This document shows positions 45,264 through 56,905 of a stretch of 64,000 nt of DNA, in pieces. The stretch covers positions 50,312,001 to 50,376,000 of the forward strand of contig JAEOAD010000004.1 of assembly GCA_036365145.1 (NCBI GenBank), written 5' to 3'. Position 1 is the stretch's first letter. Each line of letters starts with the position of its first letter. This DNA is from Orientallactaga sibirica. Lineage: Eukaryota > Chordata > Mammalia > Rodentia > Dipodidae. Position numbers and translations under genes: made by a program. Under the pieces are notes generated by a model. It was given only the letters and a program-made list of their open reading frames with translations. It did no database searches and was not told where the DNA came from.

Positions 45264-46685
45264 AAATTTTACATTCATGTTGGTGCCTCTGGTAGCCTCC
45301 TCCCTGACCTCCCCACTCTTCAGGGACCATCCTTATTGGGGAATGTGGATCATGCAGTATGAGGGTAGCCAACAGATATGGGGGAGAGGCAAAGTCTCTG
45401 TGTATAATGACCCAACTTGTGGCTCTAACATTCTTTCTGCCCCCTCTTCCATGAATTTCCCTGAGCCACATTGGGTTCACTTTATTTCTACTTCATTGAT
45501 GAGGTCTTGGGATCCTCTGTCTCTGGATATCTGGCTTAGTAGGAGTTGAATGTTCTCTGTGTCTATCTCCTTCAGCCTTGTTCTGGTGTCGGGTTCATCA
45601 AGAAAGCTGTACACTTGCCCATTACTCTATAGTTTCAGCTGGGGCCTTGGTGAAGTGTGATAAGCTGATCCTCCCTTCAGGTTTGTTGTCCATCTGGAAA
45701 AGAGAAGCAAATTCTCCAGTGGAGAGAGAAGTTAGTAGTGGATAGATGGAATGGCCATAGTTATTTTAGAGAGAATTTTATATGTGTGGCCTTCTTCTAG
45801 CCCACATTTGTTGGGAGTTTTATATTGGAGAATGGGCTCATTTTTTTTGTACATGGTTTTGACTTATTTCCCAGTTCTAGCAATGATTTCCATTCCACTG
45901 AGTGGATCTATTAGCCAAATCAAGAGCAGTTGGTTACCCACCATGGCTTTGTGCCACTATTACACTTGTTTGAGCATCACGTCAGGTTGTTTACTGCTTA
46001 GCAGCTTAGTCTGCGAGTTGTTTGGACAGATGTCAGTCATTTTTCCCCAGTCGCTTGAGCAGCACCCTCTGGCATTAGACAAGATAACTGGCTGGGGACT
46101 GACTTCTTCTAGATTCTGACCAGGTCGCTCCATGTTTTGTCCCAACAGCATAGGGTGTCTTTGGCAGTAGGGTTTTACCATTAATCTTTGGTGGGTTATC
46201 AAGAACTCTGACAGAAATCTGTCTTTTGGGGGGAAACCTTCTAGGTCTTTCTGATCAACAGCTCATTGTGAAAATTAACCCCATGCTGGTACTGGGAGTT
46301 ACAAGTCAGTGCCAAGGAAGGTGAAGAAAGAAAAAGATAGGTAATATAAAAGAGAAAGAGAAGATAGAGAGGAGAAGGAGAGAGAGAGAGAGAGAGAGAG
46401 AGAAACATTAAAAGATTAAGGTTAGTCTTCATGATGTCCTCTCCAGGTCCCTGTGGTTCAGGTGTTCCCTCTATAGGCCTGCTGAAGGATCAGTGTTTTA
46501 GCCTATTGTTCAGAGTATACAATTTTATGGTACTATTTCCATTTGAATCCATTTGTGTCCCCCCACCCTTACCCTCTCACCCACACTTATGCTCCTTCCC
46601 ACTCTTACCCTCCCCTCCTGTTCCACGCTCCCTATTGTCTGGTCCTCAGGGTGCTTATTAGGTATGACAGTATCTCAGGTGAATT
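45264..46685 (-). mobile_element. L1 long 3' UTR
   Basis: About 1.4 kb of non-coding L1 3' UTR, matched in reverse complement by the plus-strand L1 at 26.8-29.1 kb. A (GA)n tract lies at 46376-46403. It carries many short frames that are not shared between copies. Confidence 0.8.
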
Positions 46686-46689
46686 CAGG

Positions 46690-47139
46690 TTAGGAGCCAC
46701 AGATGAGTGAGACCAGGCGACGATTATCTTTTTGTGATTGGGTGAACTCACTGAGAATGATCTGTTCCATGGTTGACCATTTTTCTTCAAATTTCCTTGT
46801 TTCAGTTTCTCTTCCTGCTGTGTAGAATTCCATAGTGTAGATATACCACATCTTTCTTATCCATTCATCTAATGATGGACATCTGGGTTGATTCCAGCTC
46901 TTAGCTATTATGAATTGAGCAGCTATAAACTTGGTTGACCAAATCTCTCTGATCTGAGGCTTGGAGCTTTTAGGGTAAATGCCCAGTAAGGGAATAACTG
47001 GATCTGTTGGTAGGTCTATAGTCATCCTTCTCAGGAGTCTCCGTATAGCTTTCCATAATGGTTGAGCCATTTTACATTCCCACCAACAGTGAAAGAGTTT
47101 CCCTATTTCTCCACAGCCTCGCCAGCATTTGTTTTCCTT

Positions 47140-47171
<32 letters not shown>

Positions 47172-47667
47172 GTGTTAGTTATCCTTACTGGGGTAAGGTG
47201 GAATCTTATAGTTGTTTAATTTGCATTTCCCTGATGATTAGGAATGTTGAACATTTTCTTAAGTGTGTGTTTGCCATTTGTATTTCTTCCTGTGAGAACT
47301 CCCTGTGAAGTTCTCTGCCCCATTTTGTGAGTGGGTTGTTTGACCGTTTGTTTGTTCTTTGGAGTTTTTTGTAAATTCTAGAAATTAGGCCTTTGTCAGT
47401 TGTATAGCTGGCAAAAATTTTCTTCCATTCTGTGGGTAATCTGTTGGATTTGGTTACTGTATATTTGTCTGTGAAAAAAACTTTCAACTTCATGAGATCC
47501 CAATGGTTGAGTGATTGTTTAATTTTATGAGCTGCTGAGGTTTTGTTCAGGAAGTCTTTTCCCACTCCTATATCACGGAAGGTTCCTCCTATTTTTTCCT
47601 CTAGTACTAGCAGAGTTTCCAGTTTTATAATGAGGTCTTTGATCCAATTGTATTTGATTTTGTGCAT
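46690..47667 (-). pseudogene. L1 ORF2 C-terminal region, split by an A tract
   Basis: The upstream frame (47667-47206) contains DIGVGKDFLNKTSAAHKIKQ, EWKKIFASYTTDKGLISRIY and FSQEEIQMANTHLRKCS. The downstream frame (47070-46690) contains VPLLGIYPKSSKPQ-like sequence (read VIPLLGIYPKSS), IREIWSTKFIAAQFIIAKSW and IRKMWYIYTMEFYTAGRE. Both are consecutive ORF2 C-terminal blocks. They are interrupted by a run of about 30 A (sense strand) at 47140-47170. This is one of the better preserved ORF2 pieces in the window. Confidence 0.88.
47140..47170. repeat. T homopolymer inside L1 ORF2
   Basis: About 30 T on the plus strand interrupt the ORF2 C-terminal frame at a naturally A-rich sense-strand position. 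It is probably a slippage expansion, but a lost SINE body is possible. Confidence 0.8.
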
Positions 47668-47875
47668 GGCAAGATGTGTGGATCGAGTTTCATTTTCCTA
47701 CATATGGTTGTCCAGTTTGTCTAGCACCATTTGTTGAAGATGCTGTCTTTTTTCCAGTGTACATTGGTAGGGCCTTTGTCAAATATCAGGTAGCTATAGT
47801 TACTTGACCCAAAGCCCGGGTCTTCTATTCTGTTCCATTGGTCTATATTCCTGTTTTTATGCCTGTACCATATTG

Positions 47876-48027
47876 TTTTTTTCTTGGATTTCTGAGGTAG
47901 AGTCTCACTTTACCTCAAGCTGACCTGGAATTCACTATGTAGTCTCAGGGTGGCCTCAAACTTATGGTGATCCCCCTACCTCTGCCTCCTGAGTGCTGGG
48001 ATTAAAGGTGTACACCACCTCATCTGG
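47876..48027 (-). mobile_element. B1 SINE forming the 5' part of the chimera
   Basis: TTTTTTCTTGGATTTCTGAG at the L1 side is the A-tail, and CACCACCTCATCTGG at the outer side is the B1 start. All B1 landmarks are present (GACCTGGAATTCACTATGTA, GTGCTGGGATTAAAGG). It lies in the same orientation as the L1. Confidence 0.88.
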
Positions 48028-48040
48028 AGGTAATGGAGGA

Positions 48041-48479
48041 AATTTATACTGAGCTTGTGCCATATATGGTCATGTGGGAGTAAGTCTCATGAAAACACTA
48101 ACCCATTGTATATAAAGGATTTGAGCTTCCTCAGATTTTGGTACCTGTGTAGAAAGCAATCCCTCTGGCATACCAAAAGACTCACCATTCAGATCACAAT
48201 AAAAATAGCTTCTCACATCACTTCATGTTCTACTCTTTTTCACTCAAAAGTGATGCTATTTTTTTCTTTTTTTATTATTTATGTACATAGTATGTATACA
48301 GCCATGACCTTTGTCATCATAAATCAGGTTTGTGTGTTTGGATATCACATAAATATGCAATCAGTTGATGCACTTGACAAGAAGTGTTGTTGTAATACAA
48401 TGTCTGAGAGTTTTAATTTGGGGTAGTGTGTACAGCAGTTGATTGATTTTCTAAAACACTGTCTTCTGGTTTGAATGTC
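48041..48479. other. Unique sequence
   Basis: No gene is seen. The 123-codon frame at 48055-48426 shows no domain and no codon pattern, so I do not call it. Confidence 0.5.
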
Positions 48480-49090
48480 CTTTCTGATTGTTGTAGGCTA
48501 TGCTATTACAGGTACACTGCAATCCATCTTATATATCTCCACTCATTATGACAGGCATTATTTTCACATTGGGACTATTATGTATAGCACTGTTTATGAA
48601 CATCATTGTAGACATCTGCTAGCAGACAAAAGAATTCATTTTTTCTCAAGTATCATATACACAGGAGTGAAATTTCTAGGTCATGTATATGTACTTCTAT
48701 AGTTAATTCTGCCAATCAGTTTCCCCAAGTTATTTTAAATTTTCATTATCACCAGCAATGTAATCAACTTTCCACTTGGTCCTAATCCCTTGTTAACGCT
48801 TGCTATTTTCTGTTTTTCATCTCACACACTCTATTTGAGATGTAATTGTATCTCACTGGCATTTTAATTTGCATTTTACTCATGAATAATGTGTTGGACA
48901 CTTTCAGTCAGTGGCCATTTTGGTATGAGAAATGCCAATCTTTGGTCTTTTTTTTTTTTTTTTTTTTTTTTAAATGGCTGTGTTTCCTTGCTAATGCCTA
49001 GGAAATTTTATGCATTTTTGATAATGGTCATCAGACATCTGCATTGATAATGGAGCTTACTTATGTACTAAAAATGTTACTTTTGCATAA
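48480..49090 (-). mobile_element. Ancient LINE-1 (L1M-like) ORF2 end, minus strand
   Basis: The sequence follows antisense ORF2 end order: GTGAAATTTCTAGGTCATGT, ATTATCACCAGCAATGTAAT, GTATCTCACTGGCATTTTAA and TTTGCATTTTACTCATGAAT. Divergence is much greater than in the other L1 pieces. A T run of about 22 lies at 48950-48971. Confidence 0.65.
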
Positions 49091-50465
49091 ATAGATGTTT
49101 GTTATTTAATGAAGTTCATATCTACATAGCACTGGAAAATAACCACAGGGAAGAAAATAGCCAGCACTTATCAGATCACCTTAAAAGGGCCCTCTTTCAC
49201 AATTGTAGAACATCACCCCTCATCATATTTTAGACTCGGGTGCCTTAAAAATAGTTTTATAATGTTTCTGGCCTTTTCTACTTTTCCACTAGGCACATTG
49301 GTTCAGGGAAATCTGCTTCATTCTGCTGAAAATTGGAAGGTTATTAAGTGACAAACTGTAGGAAAAAAGCATCTCAAACTGATTTATAATGAGTTTCTGC
49401 TATACAACACAGATAAATATTTGTGATAAATTGATAATAGAAAAGAATAATGTTTTATTTCTTGTTAACCTGAAATTTTGAACCAATACAGGTACTCATT
49501 ACTTTAAATTTGAGGATCAGTTAGAGTTAAACTCTGAAATAATAATCTTAAAAATGATTTAAAAAATGGATTTCTTTAAAAGAGAAAGTGACCACAGATA
49601 GCTCCTTCAGAGAGTAAATCAATGGGTAATATCACAGCATAATATGCCAGATTTACATATATTTTATTTACATATGTTAAAGGTCTAATGGAAATTTTAT
49701 CACTTACAAATATCATATAGCAAAACTCAGTGAGCCAACAATTACATTCCAAGCACAACAAAAAAGCGATAAGACAAATAGGTGAAAATAAATGAAAAAA
49801 TAGATTTGAGGCCAATTTCTAGATGAGAAATAAAATATCATATTTTGAACCTATTCACTTAACTCTGTAGTCATGTCGGAATTTTTCACACATTTATCTA
49901 TAGTTCAGAAGCCAGATTTACGAAAAGCTCATCTTGGAATACAACTAAAGGGGAAATTTATAGTCTTAACTTGCAGAATACTTATATATTTGTGGGTCTA
50001 CTAGGCTTAAGGCTTTGTTTTGTGAACTTTGAAAAATAAGAGAAGATATACTTGGCTTACAGTTTAGCTAAGGAATCAAGAGGTACATACATGAGAAACA
50101 AAATGACAACATAGCAATACCACATGGAATCAATAATTTTAGGAGTGGTTCCCCTGGACTGTCAGATTATGTCCTGTCAAATCATTTCACACTGGCTTTC
50201 ATCTAAAGAAATTTTAATAATTCCTTTCCTTGTTATTTTAGACAGGTTGTAGAGACAAATGTCTACAAGGGACCATAGAATATAGTTCCTCCTTAATTTT
50301 TACCTTTTAAACATCAAGAGCAAGGACAACATCACATTAAATATACTATATACCATAATCAAGTTAGTTTCACTTCTCAGAAATCATTCTATATATACAA
50401 ATCAAAAGGTCAGGGAAGAAAAAAATACATGATAATATCTATTGTCAGCTTCATGTTATTGGGGA
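49091..50465. other. Unique AT-rich sequence
   Basis: No gene or repeat family is recognised. The 79-codon minus-strand frame at 49576-49815 is hydrophobic by composition and has no supporting evidence. Confidence 0.5.
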
Positions 50466-50467
50466 AA

Positions 50468-50497
50468 ACAACAACAACAACAACAACAAAAAAAAAC
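50468..50497. repeat. (ACA)n(A)n tract
   Basis: About seven CAA units and a short A run sit at the left edge of the MaLR LTR. It could be a SINE-like tail or tract expansion. Confidence 0.7.
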
Positions 50498-52332
50498 ATG
50501 GCCAAGAGCAGTTTGTGGGAAGAAAGGATTTATTTTGGCTTACAGACTTGAGAGCGAGCTCTGTGATGGCAGGGGAAAACGATGACATGAGGAGAGGGTG
50601 GACATCACCTCCTGGCCAACATCAGGTGGAAAATACCAGCAGGAATGTGTATCAAACACTGGCAAGGGAATCTGGCAGTAACACCCATAAAACCACTCCC
50701 AATAATACACTGCCTTTAGGAGGCTCCAATCCCCAAATTGCCACCAACTGGGAAACTAGCTTTCAAAACACATAAATTTATATGTGACAGTGGAATCAAA
50801 CTACCTCATTCTACCCTTTGCTCCCCATAAACAAATTACCATACATGATGTAAAATGAAATGTATTCAGTCCAACTTTAAAAGTTCCCATAGTTTTTATC
50901 AATTCTAATGATGTTAACACATCCCCATAGTCCAAGGTCTTTTAAATGAGCCATAATACCAAAACAAAATGTAATGGCACAGAATAAATATTCATACTGC
51001 AAAAGATGGAATTGGACATAACAAAGAAATATTCAACCATTACAAGATTTAAAACAATCAGGGCAAACATCACACTCGGCAGGTTCAAGTCTAACTATTC
51101 TAACCAGCGACAAGTCTACAAGTCTGATAATTCTTACCCGGGATGAATCTCTGGAATTTCAATTCCACCCCTTTAGCTAGGCTCCTCACAGTCCAGCAAA
51201 ACATTACCCACTGTCAGCTCTCTGTTGCAGCCACCCCATAGTCCTTGCATATCCACAATTCTCCACTGCAACCCAAGGTTCATCCTCATGGCTCCACTGG
51301 GCTTCTGTGCAGGTAATCCAATAAGCCTGCTTCACATTGTCCATGGCCATTTTGATAAAACAAAACCACATTGCAAAGCCAATGACCTTCTCTTTCCTGA
51401 ATTTTTTATACTCCATAATACCAGGTGAGCTACTAAGTTGTTAATCTGGGGGGGGGGAATATAGCAAACTTTGAAGAACAGCAAACTCCTTCAGCATTCA
51501 GACCCCTTACTTCAAAAGAGTCTACATTTTTCCTGCTATTATTCCATTGCAGAGTAGATGGCCCAATTTCAATAGTTATAATCTCTCAAACAATTGCAAT
51601 GGAACTGGCAACAGTTTGGGCCATAATATGTCATTTGTTTCTGTACTATATCCCTCTGCTCACATCAGTCCATTTCTATGAAATGCAACATTGCACAAGT
51701 TCTCAGGACACAGGCATAACAGCAAGTCTCTCACACAAACTGCTTCTAGCCCAATCCAAGCAAAGTTCTTTCATCCCTTTATAAGCCAAACCTCATGGTT
51801 GTTAGTTCATACTGTATTCAGGTCTTTCAACTGACCAGAATAGTCCATCAAGCTATACTTAAAGCACTGCGAGACATCTCTTAGGCCAAGGTTTTAGATC
51901 ATTCCTTTCTAATATCTGCTCCAAAAGACCAAAGGCCACACAGATTTCTATCAGCTGCAACCCCCCCTCTCTGTACCAGTTTTACTATTGCAGTAAGCTT
52001 CATGTTGCTGGCAGAAAACCCCCAACCAAGAGCAGCTTGTGGGAGTAAAGGGTTTATTTTGGCTTACAGACTCATGGGAAGCTCTGTGATGGCAGGAGAA
52101 AATTACAGCACAAGCACAGGGTGGATATCACCTCCTGGCCAATATCAGGTGGACAATAGGAACAGGAGACCATACCAAACACTGTCAAGGGGAAACAGGC
52201 TATAACACCCATAAGCCTACCTCCAACATTACACTGCCTCCAGAAGGCTCCAATTCCCAAATTGCTACCAGCCAGGTATATAGCATTCAGAACACATAAG
52301 TTTATGGGGAACACCTGAATAAAACCACCACA
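50498..52332 (-). mobile_element. Second ERVL-MaLR element with both LTRs, older, minus strand
   Basis: Left LTR 50498-50808 (its sense 3' end is truncated), internal region 50809-51985, right LTR 51986-52332. The internal region is colinear with that of the MaLR at 35.6-37.4 kb, for example CCATACATGATGTAAAATG, TCACATTGTCCATGGCCATT and AGTCCATTTCTATGAAATGC. LTR-to-LTR divergence is visibly higher than in the other copy. It has no coding capacity. Confidence 0.85.
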
Positions 52333-53080
52333 GTCTCTTTATATGCTAAATATGAGTGACAAAATTCAAGAAACCTCCATGATAAAAACCCTTCAGAAAC
52401 TAGAAACAGAAGGATCACATCTCAATATAATAAAGGATTAATATTACATACCTATAGTCAACATTATGCTGAATGGAGAAAAAATAAAAGTATTTCCTCT
52501 AAAATGAGGAATGAGACAAACGTGCCTGTCTCAATATTGAAATGCAGTATACAGTGCTGGAATTCCTGTCTAGACTAATAAGGTAAGAGAAAGAAATACA
52601 AATACAAATAAAAAACAAAGCAGTCAAAATTTCATTGTTTGCAGATGATAGTATCCTGTACCTATAATTCCCTAAGTAACTACCAGAAAACTCATATCTG
52701 ATAAACACTTTCAGCAAGAAACCTGTATAGAATATTAACATATAAAATATTAGTATGTTTGTGAATGAAGAGGAGAAAATGAGAGGATAATGGAGGTAAG
52801 AAAAAGAAAAGAAATCAATATACTTTTTTGATATACCATGAACTGATACAAAAGAAGGCAGAAAAAAATGAATCACAGTCACAGTATATATAATGTTAGC
52901 ATAAAATTAACTAAAGATTTACAAAACTTACAAACTATAAATCAGTTTTGAAATAATAAAGACCCAAGATGGAAATGCCACTTATGTTCTTGAATTGGCA
53001 GAATTAGTGATTCTGAAAATGACCACATTGATGAAAATGATCTACAGATTCAACACAATCTACATCAAAAACTTCAACAG

Positions 53081-53300
53081 GTGATGAAGAGATGGTTTAG
53101 CACTTAATGCACTTGCCTACAAAACCAAAGGTCCCAGGTTCAATTTCCTAGGACCCACATAAGCTAGATGCACAAGGTAGTGCATGTGTCTGGAGTACAT
53201 TTGCAGTGGCTGGAGGCCCTGGTGTGCCCATTTTTTCTCTCTCTCTCTCTCCTCCCTCTCTTTCTCTCTCAGATAGGTAAACACATATAAAAAAATAACA
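53081..53300 (+). mobile_element. Dip SINE, short subtype, plus strand
   Basis: GATGAAGAGATGGTTTAGCA, GGTTCAATTTCCTAGGACCC, GCTAGATGCACAAGGTAGTG and (CT)n precede a decayed tail. It sits inside L1. Confidence 0.88.
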
Positions 53301-53765
53301 AAAATCAATGACATATTCACTATAAAAGAAAAGAAATAAAATTAAAATTCATATGAAAACAGAAGAGACCCCAAGGAACCAAAATAGTCCTGAGCAAAAG
53401 GAAATAGCCAAAAAGTACCAAAACATCTGACTTCAAGGAATTCCATAAAGGCATAGTATCATAAAATGTATCAAAGAGGAATATAATGGACAAAAGTAAA
53501 TGTTAGAGAACAGATGGCTTCTTTAAAAAGTGAATGTGTACAGGACTGAAACTAGATCATTATCTTTCACACTACAAAATCATTTCAAACTGAATAAAAA
53601 CATTAATGTATTTCCTTAATCTTAAAAGTGAGCAAAGGAAATCTTAAGAAAATGATTTCAAAATCTAGGCAAAGAACAATAAAATTCTGGAAAGGACTCC
53701 AACAGCTTAGTCATAATAGAAAAAAAGTAAAAATTTAATTGCATAAATTAAAAATCTTCACAGCA

Positions 53766-53911
53766 GTCAGGTGTGGTGGTGCATGACTTTAATCCCAGCC
53801 CTTGGGAGGCAGAGGTAGGAGGATCACTGAGTCCAAGGCCACCCTGAGACTACATAGTGAATTCCAGACCAGCCTTGGCTAGAGGGAGACCCTACCTCCA
53901 AAAACCAAAAA
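53766..53911 (+). mobile_element. B1 SINE, plus strand
   Basis: GTCAGGTGTGGTGGTGCATG, GGCCACCCTGAGACTACATA and GAGACCCTACCTCCAAAAAC mark a near-complete B1. It sits inside L1. Confidence 0.9.
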
Positions 53912-54446
53912 TCAAACTCTGCATAACAAATAAACCAATTAATACAATTAAAACAGCTGACATATTAATACTCAGAATATATAAAAACCCAAACACTTTC
54001 ACCTAAGAACAAATAATATACTGAATAAATGGGAAAATTCAATGAATAGACATTTTCAAAAGCAGTCCAAGTAACAAAAAAAATACATGAACAATGTTCA
54101 GCATCTTTAGCAACCATGGAAATTGATATTTTTGTCTCACATTAATCTGAATGGTTATAGACATTAAAAAAAAAGCTATTGGTATGGATATACAGGAAGA
54201 CATTTATCTATTGCTGATGGCAGTGTAAGTTGGTATATGTACTATGAAAATAAAATTTTAAATATAAGTAAACTATATGATCCATTTCTTGATCTATTTC
54301 TTGGTGTATACCCAAAAGATCAATAATCAGCATATCATAGAGATATCTGCATGTCCATGTTTCCTGCAGCAATATTCACACTCAACACAATATGGAATCA
54401 AACTACATGCTCATTAACAGATTTATGGTTACAGAAAATGACACAC

Positions 54447-54450
54447 ATAC

Positions 54451-54485
<35 letters not shown>
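54447..54485. repeat. (AC)n microsatellite
   Basis: About 17 AC units at the 3' end of the L1 fragment, likely derived from its tail. Confidence 0.9.
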
Positions 54486-54515
54486 AAATAGCACATTAAT
54501 TATTTTTCTTTTTTT

Positions 54516-54858
54516 GTATCACAACCAACATACCTGACTAAAACAACTTAAAGAAGGAAGAATTTATTTTGGCCCACAGTCTGAAGGTACAGGCCATCAT
54601 GGGGGGAAGCAGAGTGGCAGCAGCATGAGTCAGCTGATCACATTGTGTTATAGTCAGGAAGCAGAGAGATGAATGCTTAAGCTTTGTTCATTTTCTCTTT
54701 TATACTCAGTCTGGGCTCCCAGCCCACAGATGGTGTCATCCGTGGTGACAATAGGTCTTCCCACCTTAATTAACCCAATACAAAGACTTCCTCACAGAAG
54801 TTTGTCTCCTAAGTGATGCTAGACCTTGTACAGTTGACAAACATTAACCATCATACAT
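54516..54858 (-). mobile_element. URR1-like rodent element (hAT-type, non-autonomous), minus strand
   Basis: On the minus strand the element begins TGTATGATGGTTAATGTTTG, passes GGGCTGGGAGCCCAGACTGA and CATTCATCTCTCTGCTTCCT, and reaches GGCCAAAATAAATTCTTCC. This order resembles the rodent URR1 family, known as non-autonomous hAT-Charlie elements. I did not confirm terminal inverted repeats or an 8-bp duplication. A MaLR-related LTR is the main alternative, because the 3' part resembles both. Confidence 0.55.
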
Positions 54859-54996
54859 AGTTTTTCAGGAAGTGTATGCCATTGGGATAACTTCAGGTTA
54901 GTAATATAATCTAAACTCAGAAAAGCATGGATAATGATTTTTTTGACATATGTGAAATCTAGAAAATAATCTATATTTTGAAAATAGAAGTGTGTT

Positions 54997-55199
54997 GGGC
55001 TAGGAAGAAGTCTCAGTGATTAAAGGAGCTTTCTCACAAAGCCTGCTGGCCTGGGATTAATTCCGCAATACCTATGTAAAGCCAGGTGCACAAAATGGCA
55101 CATGCATCTGGAGTTTGTTTGCAGTGGCAAGATGCCCTGGTTATGCCCATTTTTTCTCCCTCCTGTCACAATTAAATACATAAAATATTCTTTAAAATA
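54997..55199 (+). mobile_element. Dip SINE, short subtype, diverged
   Basis: GGGCTAGGAAGAAGTCTCAG, GCCAGGTGCACAAAATGGCA, GGAGTTTGTTTGCAGTGGCA and an AATTAAATACATAAAATA tail are present. The (CT)n tract is short. Confidence 0.85.
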
Positions 55200-55357
55200 A
55201 TATACAACTTGGACTATTAGAGAAGAAGAATGGGGTTGGGGACAAGGACAAACCGGGAGGGGGTGTGTAGGGAATGACAGTAAATAGGTGGGAATGATCA
55301 ATATATAGTATCTACCTGTATGAGAAGGTATAAAATGTAATCAAAAACCAATTGTTA

Positions 55358-55640
55358 GGCTGGAGAGATGGCTTAGCGGTTGAGGCGCCTGCCTTCTAAG
55401 CCTATAAATGCTGGTTCCAATCTCCAGTGGTTCCAATCTCCAGGTCCCACGTTTAGCCAGATGCAAAGGGCACAATGCCGCATTTGACCACAAGGGGGCA
55501 CACAGATCTGGATTTCCTTCACAGCAGCTGAGAGGCTGCTGGCGCGCCCAACTCTATCTGACTTCCTCTCCCTCTCTCTCTGTCTCTATCTGTGTCTCTT
55601 TGTGAGTCTCTCTCAAAAAAAAAATAAATAAATAAAACAA
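55358..55640 (+). mobile_element. Dip SINE, long subtype, with internal 16-bp duplication
   Basis: GGCTGGAGAGATGGCTTAGC starts a CpG-containing copy. GGTTCCAATCTCCAGT at 55413-55428 is followed at once by GGTTCCAATCTCCAG at 55429-55443, a tandem duplication of the B-box-proximal segment. Long-subtype words GCAGCTGAGAGGCTGCTGGC follow. Flanking CAATTGTT and CAATTATT may be its target duplication. Confidence 0.9.
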
Positions 55641-56532
55641 TTATTTTCTATAATTGATATATATTCATCAAAAAAAGCTTTTGGGGCTCTATTTCAGGAA
55701 AAGAATTTAATATTCATCATTTTCAGCAAATGCAGAATTTGTTCCTCATTTCCTGGTAGCAGCAGCACTTTTTCAAGTTATTACACACACACACTCACAC
55801 ACACTTCACTTCATTCCTTGGCACTAGTTCCAGACACAGCTGCAAAAGCCATTGTGGTGAAGGAGTTAATGAGAACAACTGTCTAAGTTTCCCCCATTTC
55901 ATAATTTCTAAGTACCCAAACAAAATTTGCCTGGATTATTTTTATTTTATACATCAGGGACATCAAGACTTGTTGTCAGCTTCTATTTTTAATTACTCTT
56001 GTAATTGCTTTTCATTTTAAATCCTACTATAAACCTCCTTCATACCACCTGCTTTTATAAAGTGGGGAGGGAGTAAGGATAGAAAATAGCAATTTTGGTT
56101 TCTATCGAGGCATTCATGAATATACCCATGTAGACAGACACTGCCTTGACTACCTAAGGTCCTGAAATAATGTAGTCACATGATAACAGAAACTATTTGT
56201 TATCTAGTTTGCATTTTACATGTGAATATCCAGACTAAATATATCAGCATAAAATTTACCACAATTTAGTGTGTTCTTTTTCTATTTAAGTAGCATAGAT
56301 TTTAATCTAGCCATTTCCTAGGTTACTAAATATATGTAGCACTCTTTTTTAAAATTAGAATTTTATCTGGTGTGATATTCTGTCCACTTACCAATCTGTC
56401 ATGGAGTGTTTACTTAAGAGGTCAATTCTACATAGCCAATATCTTGTAAGTCTTTATATGTAGGAGTTTGCAACATAATATAATGATACATTGCAAACAA
56501 TCATTTTGAGACCACCAACATTGACAGCTACT
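55641..56532. other. Unique AT-rich sequence
   Basis: No gene is seen. A short CA-rich run lies at about 55783-55804. Confidence 0.5.
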
Positions 56533-56905
56533 TGTTGCATTCACTTTTGTGTTACTGGCACAAAGTACCTGATCAAAAGCAGCTGATGGAAGGAAAATTG
56601 TTTATTTTGGCTTACTGACTTGAAAGGAAACTCCATTATGGTGGGGAACATGTGACATGAGCAGAGGCTGGACATCAAGTGGACAACAGTAGTAGGAGAG
56701 TGTGCCAAACAGTGGCAAGGGGAAGATGGTGATAACACCCATAAGCTGCCCCAATAATACACTGACTCCACGAGGCTCCAATTCCCAAACTACAACAGGT
56801 GGATATCAAGCATACAGAACACATGATTCACTTCATTCAAATAACCACATTCCACTCTTGGCCTTCATAAACACACAACTCTTTCTGTACTTGATGTTAT
56901 ATAAG
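56533..56905 (-). mobile_element. MaLR LTR plus a stub of internal sequence, minus strand
   Basis: LTR at 56533-56849, running from TGTTGCATTCAC to AATAACCACA on the plus strand, with GTTTATTTTGGCTTACTGAC and GTGTGCCAAACAGTGGCAAG. The next 50 bases (TTCCACTCTTGGCC, TACTTGATGTTATATAAGG) resemble the first part of the internal region in the two-LTR copies, so this is a truncated provirus and not a clean solo LTR. Confidence 0.8.

Larger units (their letters stand above)
45242..48040 (-). mobile_element. B1-L1 chimeric retrotransposon bounded by a 13-bp target-site duplication
   Basis: AGGTAATGGAGGA is repeated exactly at 45242-45254 and 48028-48040. Between them, on the minus strand, lie a full-length B1 (48027-47876), then directly a 5'-truncated L1 (distal ORF2 from about 47875 to 46690, a long 3' UTR to 45264) and a short A tail. 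The B1 begins at the duplication and has no duplication of its own, so both parts were probably inserted as one unit. Confidence 0.8.
52333..54445 (+). mobile_element. LINE-1 ORF2 fragment, plus strand
   Basis: It starts in the reverse-transcriptase region directly after the MaLR. TCATTGTTTGCAGATGATAG at 52632 encodes the SLFADD reverse-transcriptase active-site block, and TACAGGAAGACATTTATC followed by the ORF2 end runs to about 54445. A Dip (53081) and a B1 (53766) interrupt it. Stops are frequent. Confidence 0.75.

Noticed and set aside
48055..48426. 123-codon frame as a possible exon or gene
   Set aside because: No recognisable motif and no supporting codon pattern, splice context or partner exon.
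22359..54485. Regular repeat arrays as CRISPR
   Set aside because: They are mono- to pentanucleotide microsatellites in a mammalian sequence, with no constant repeat and unique spacer structure.
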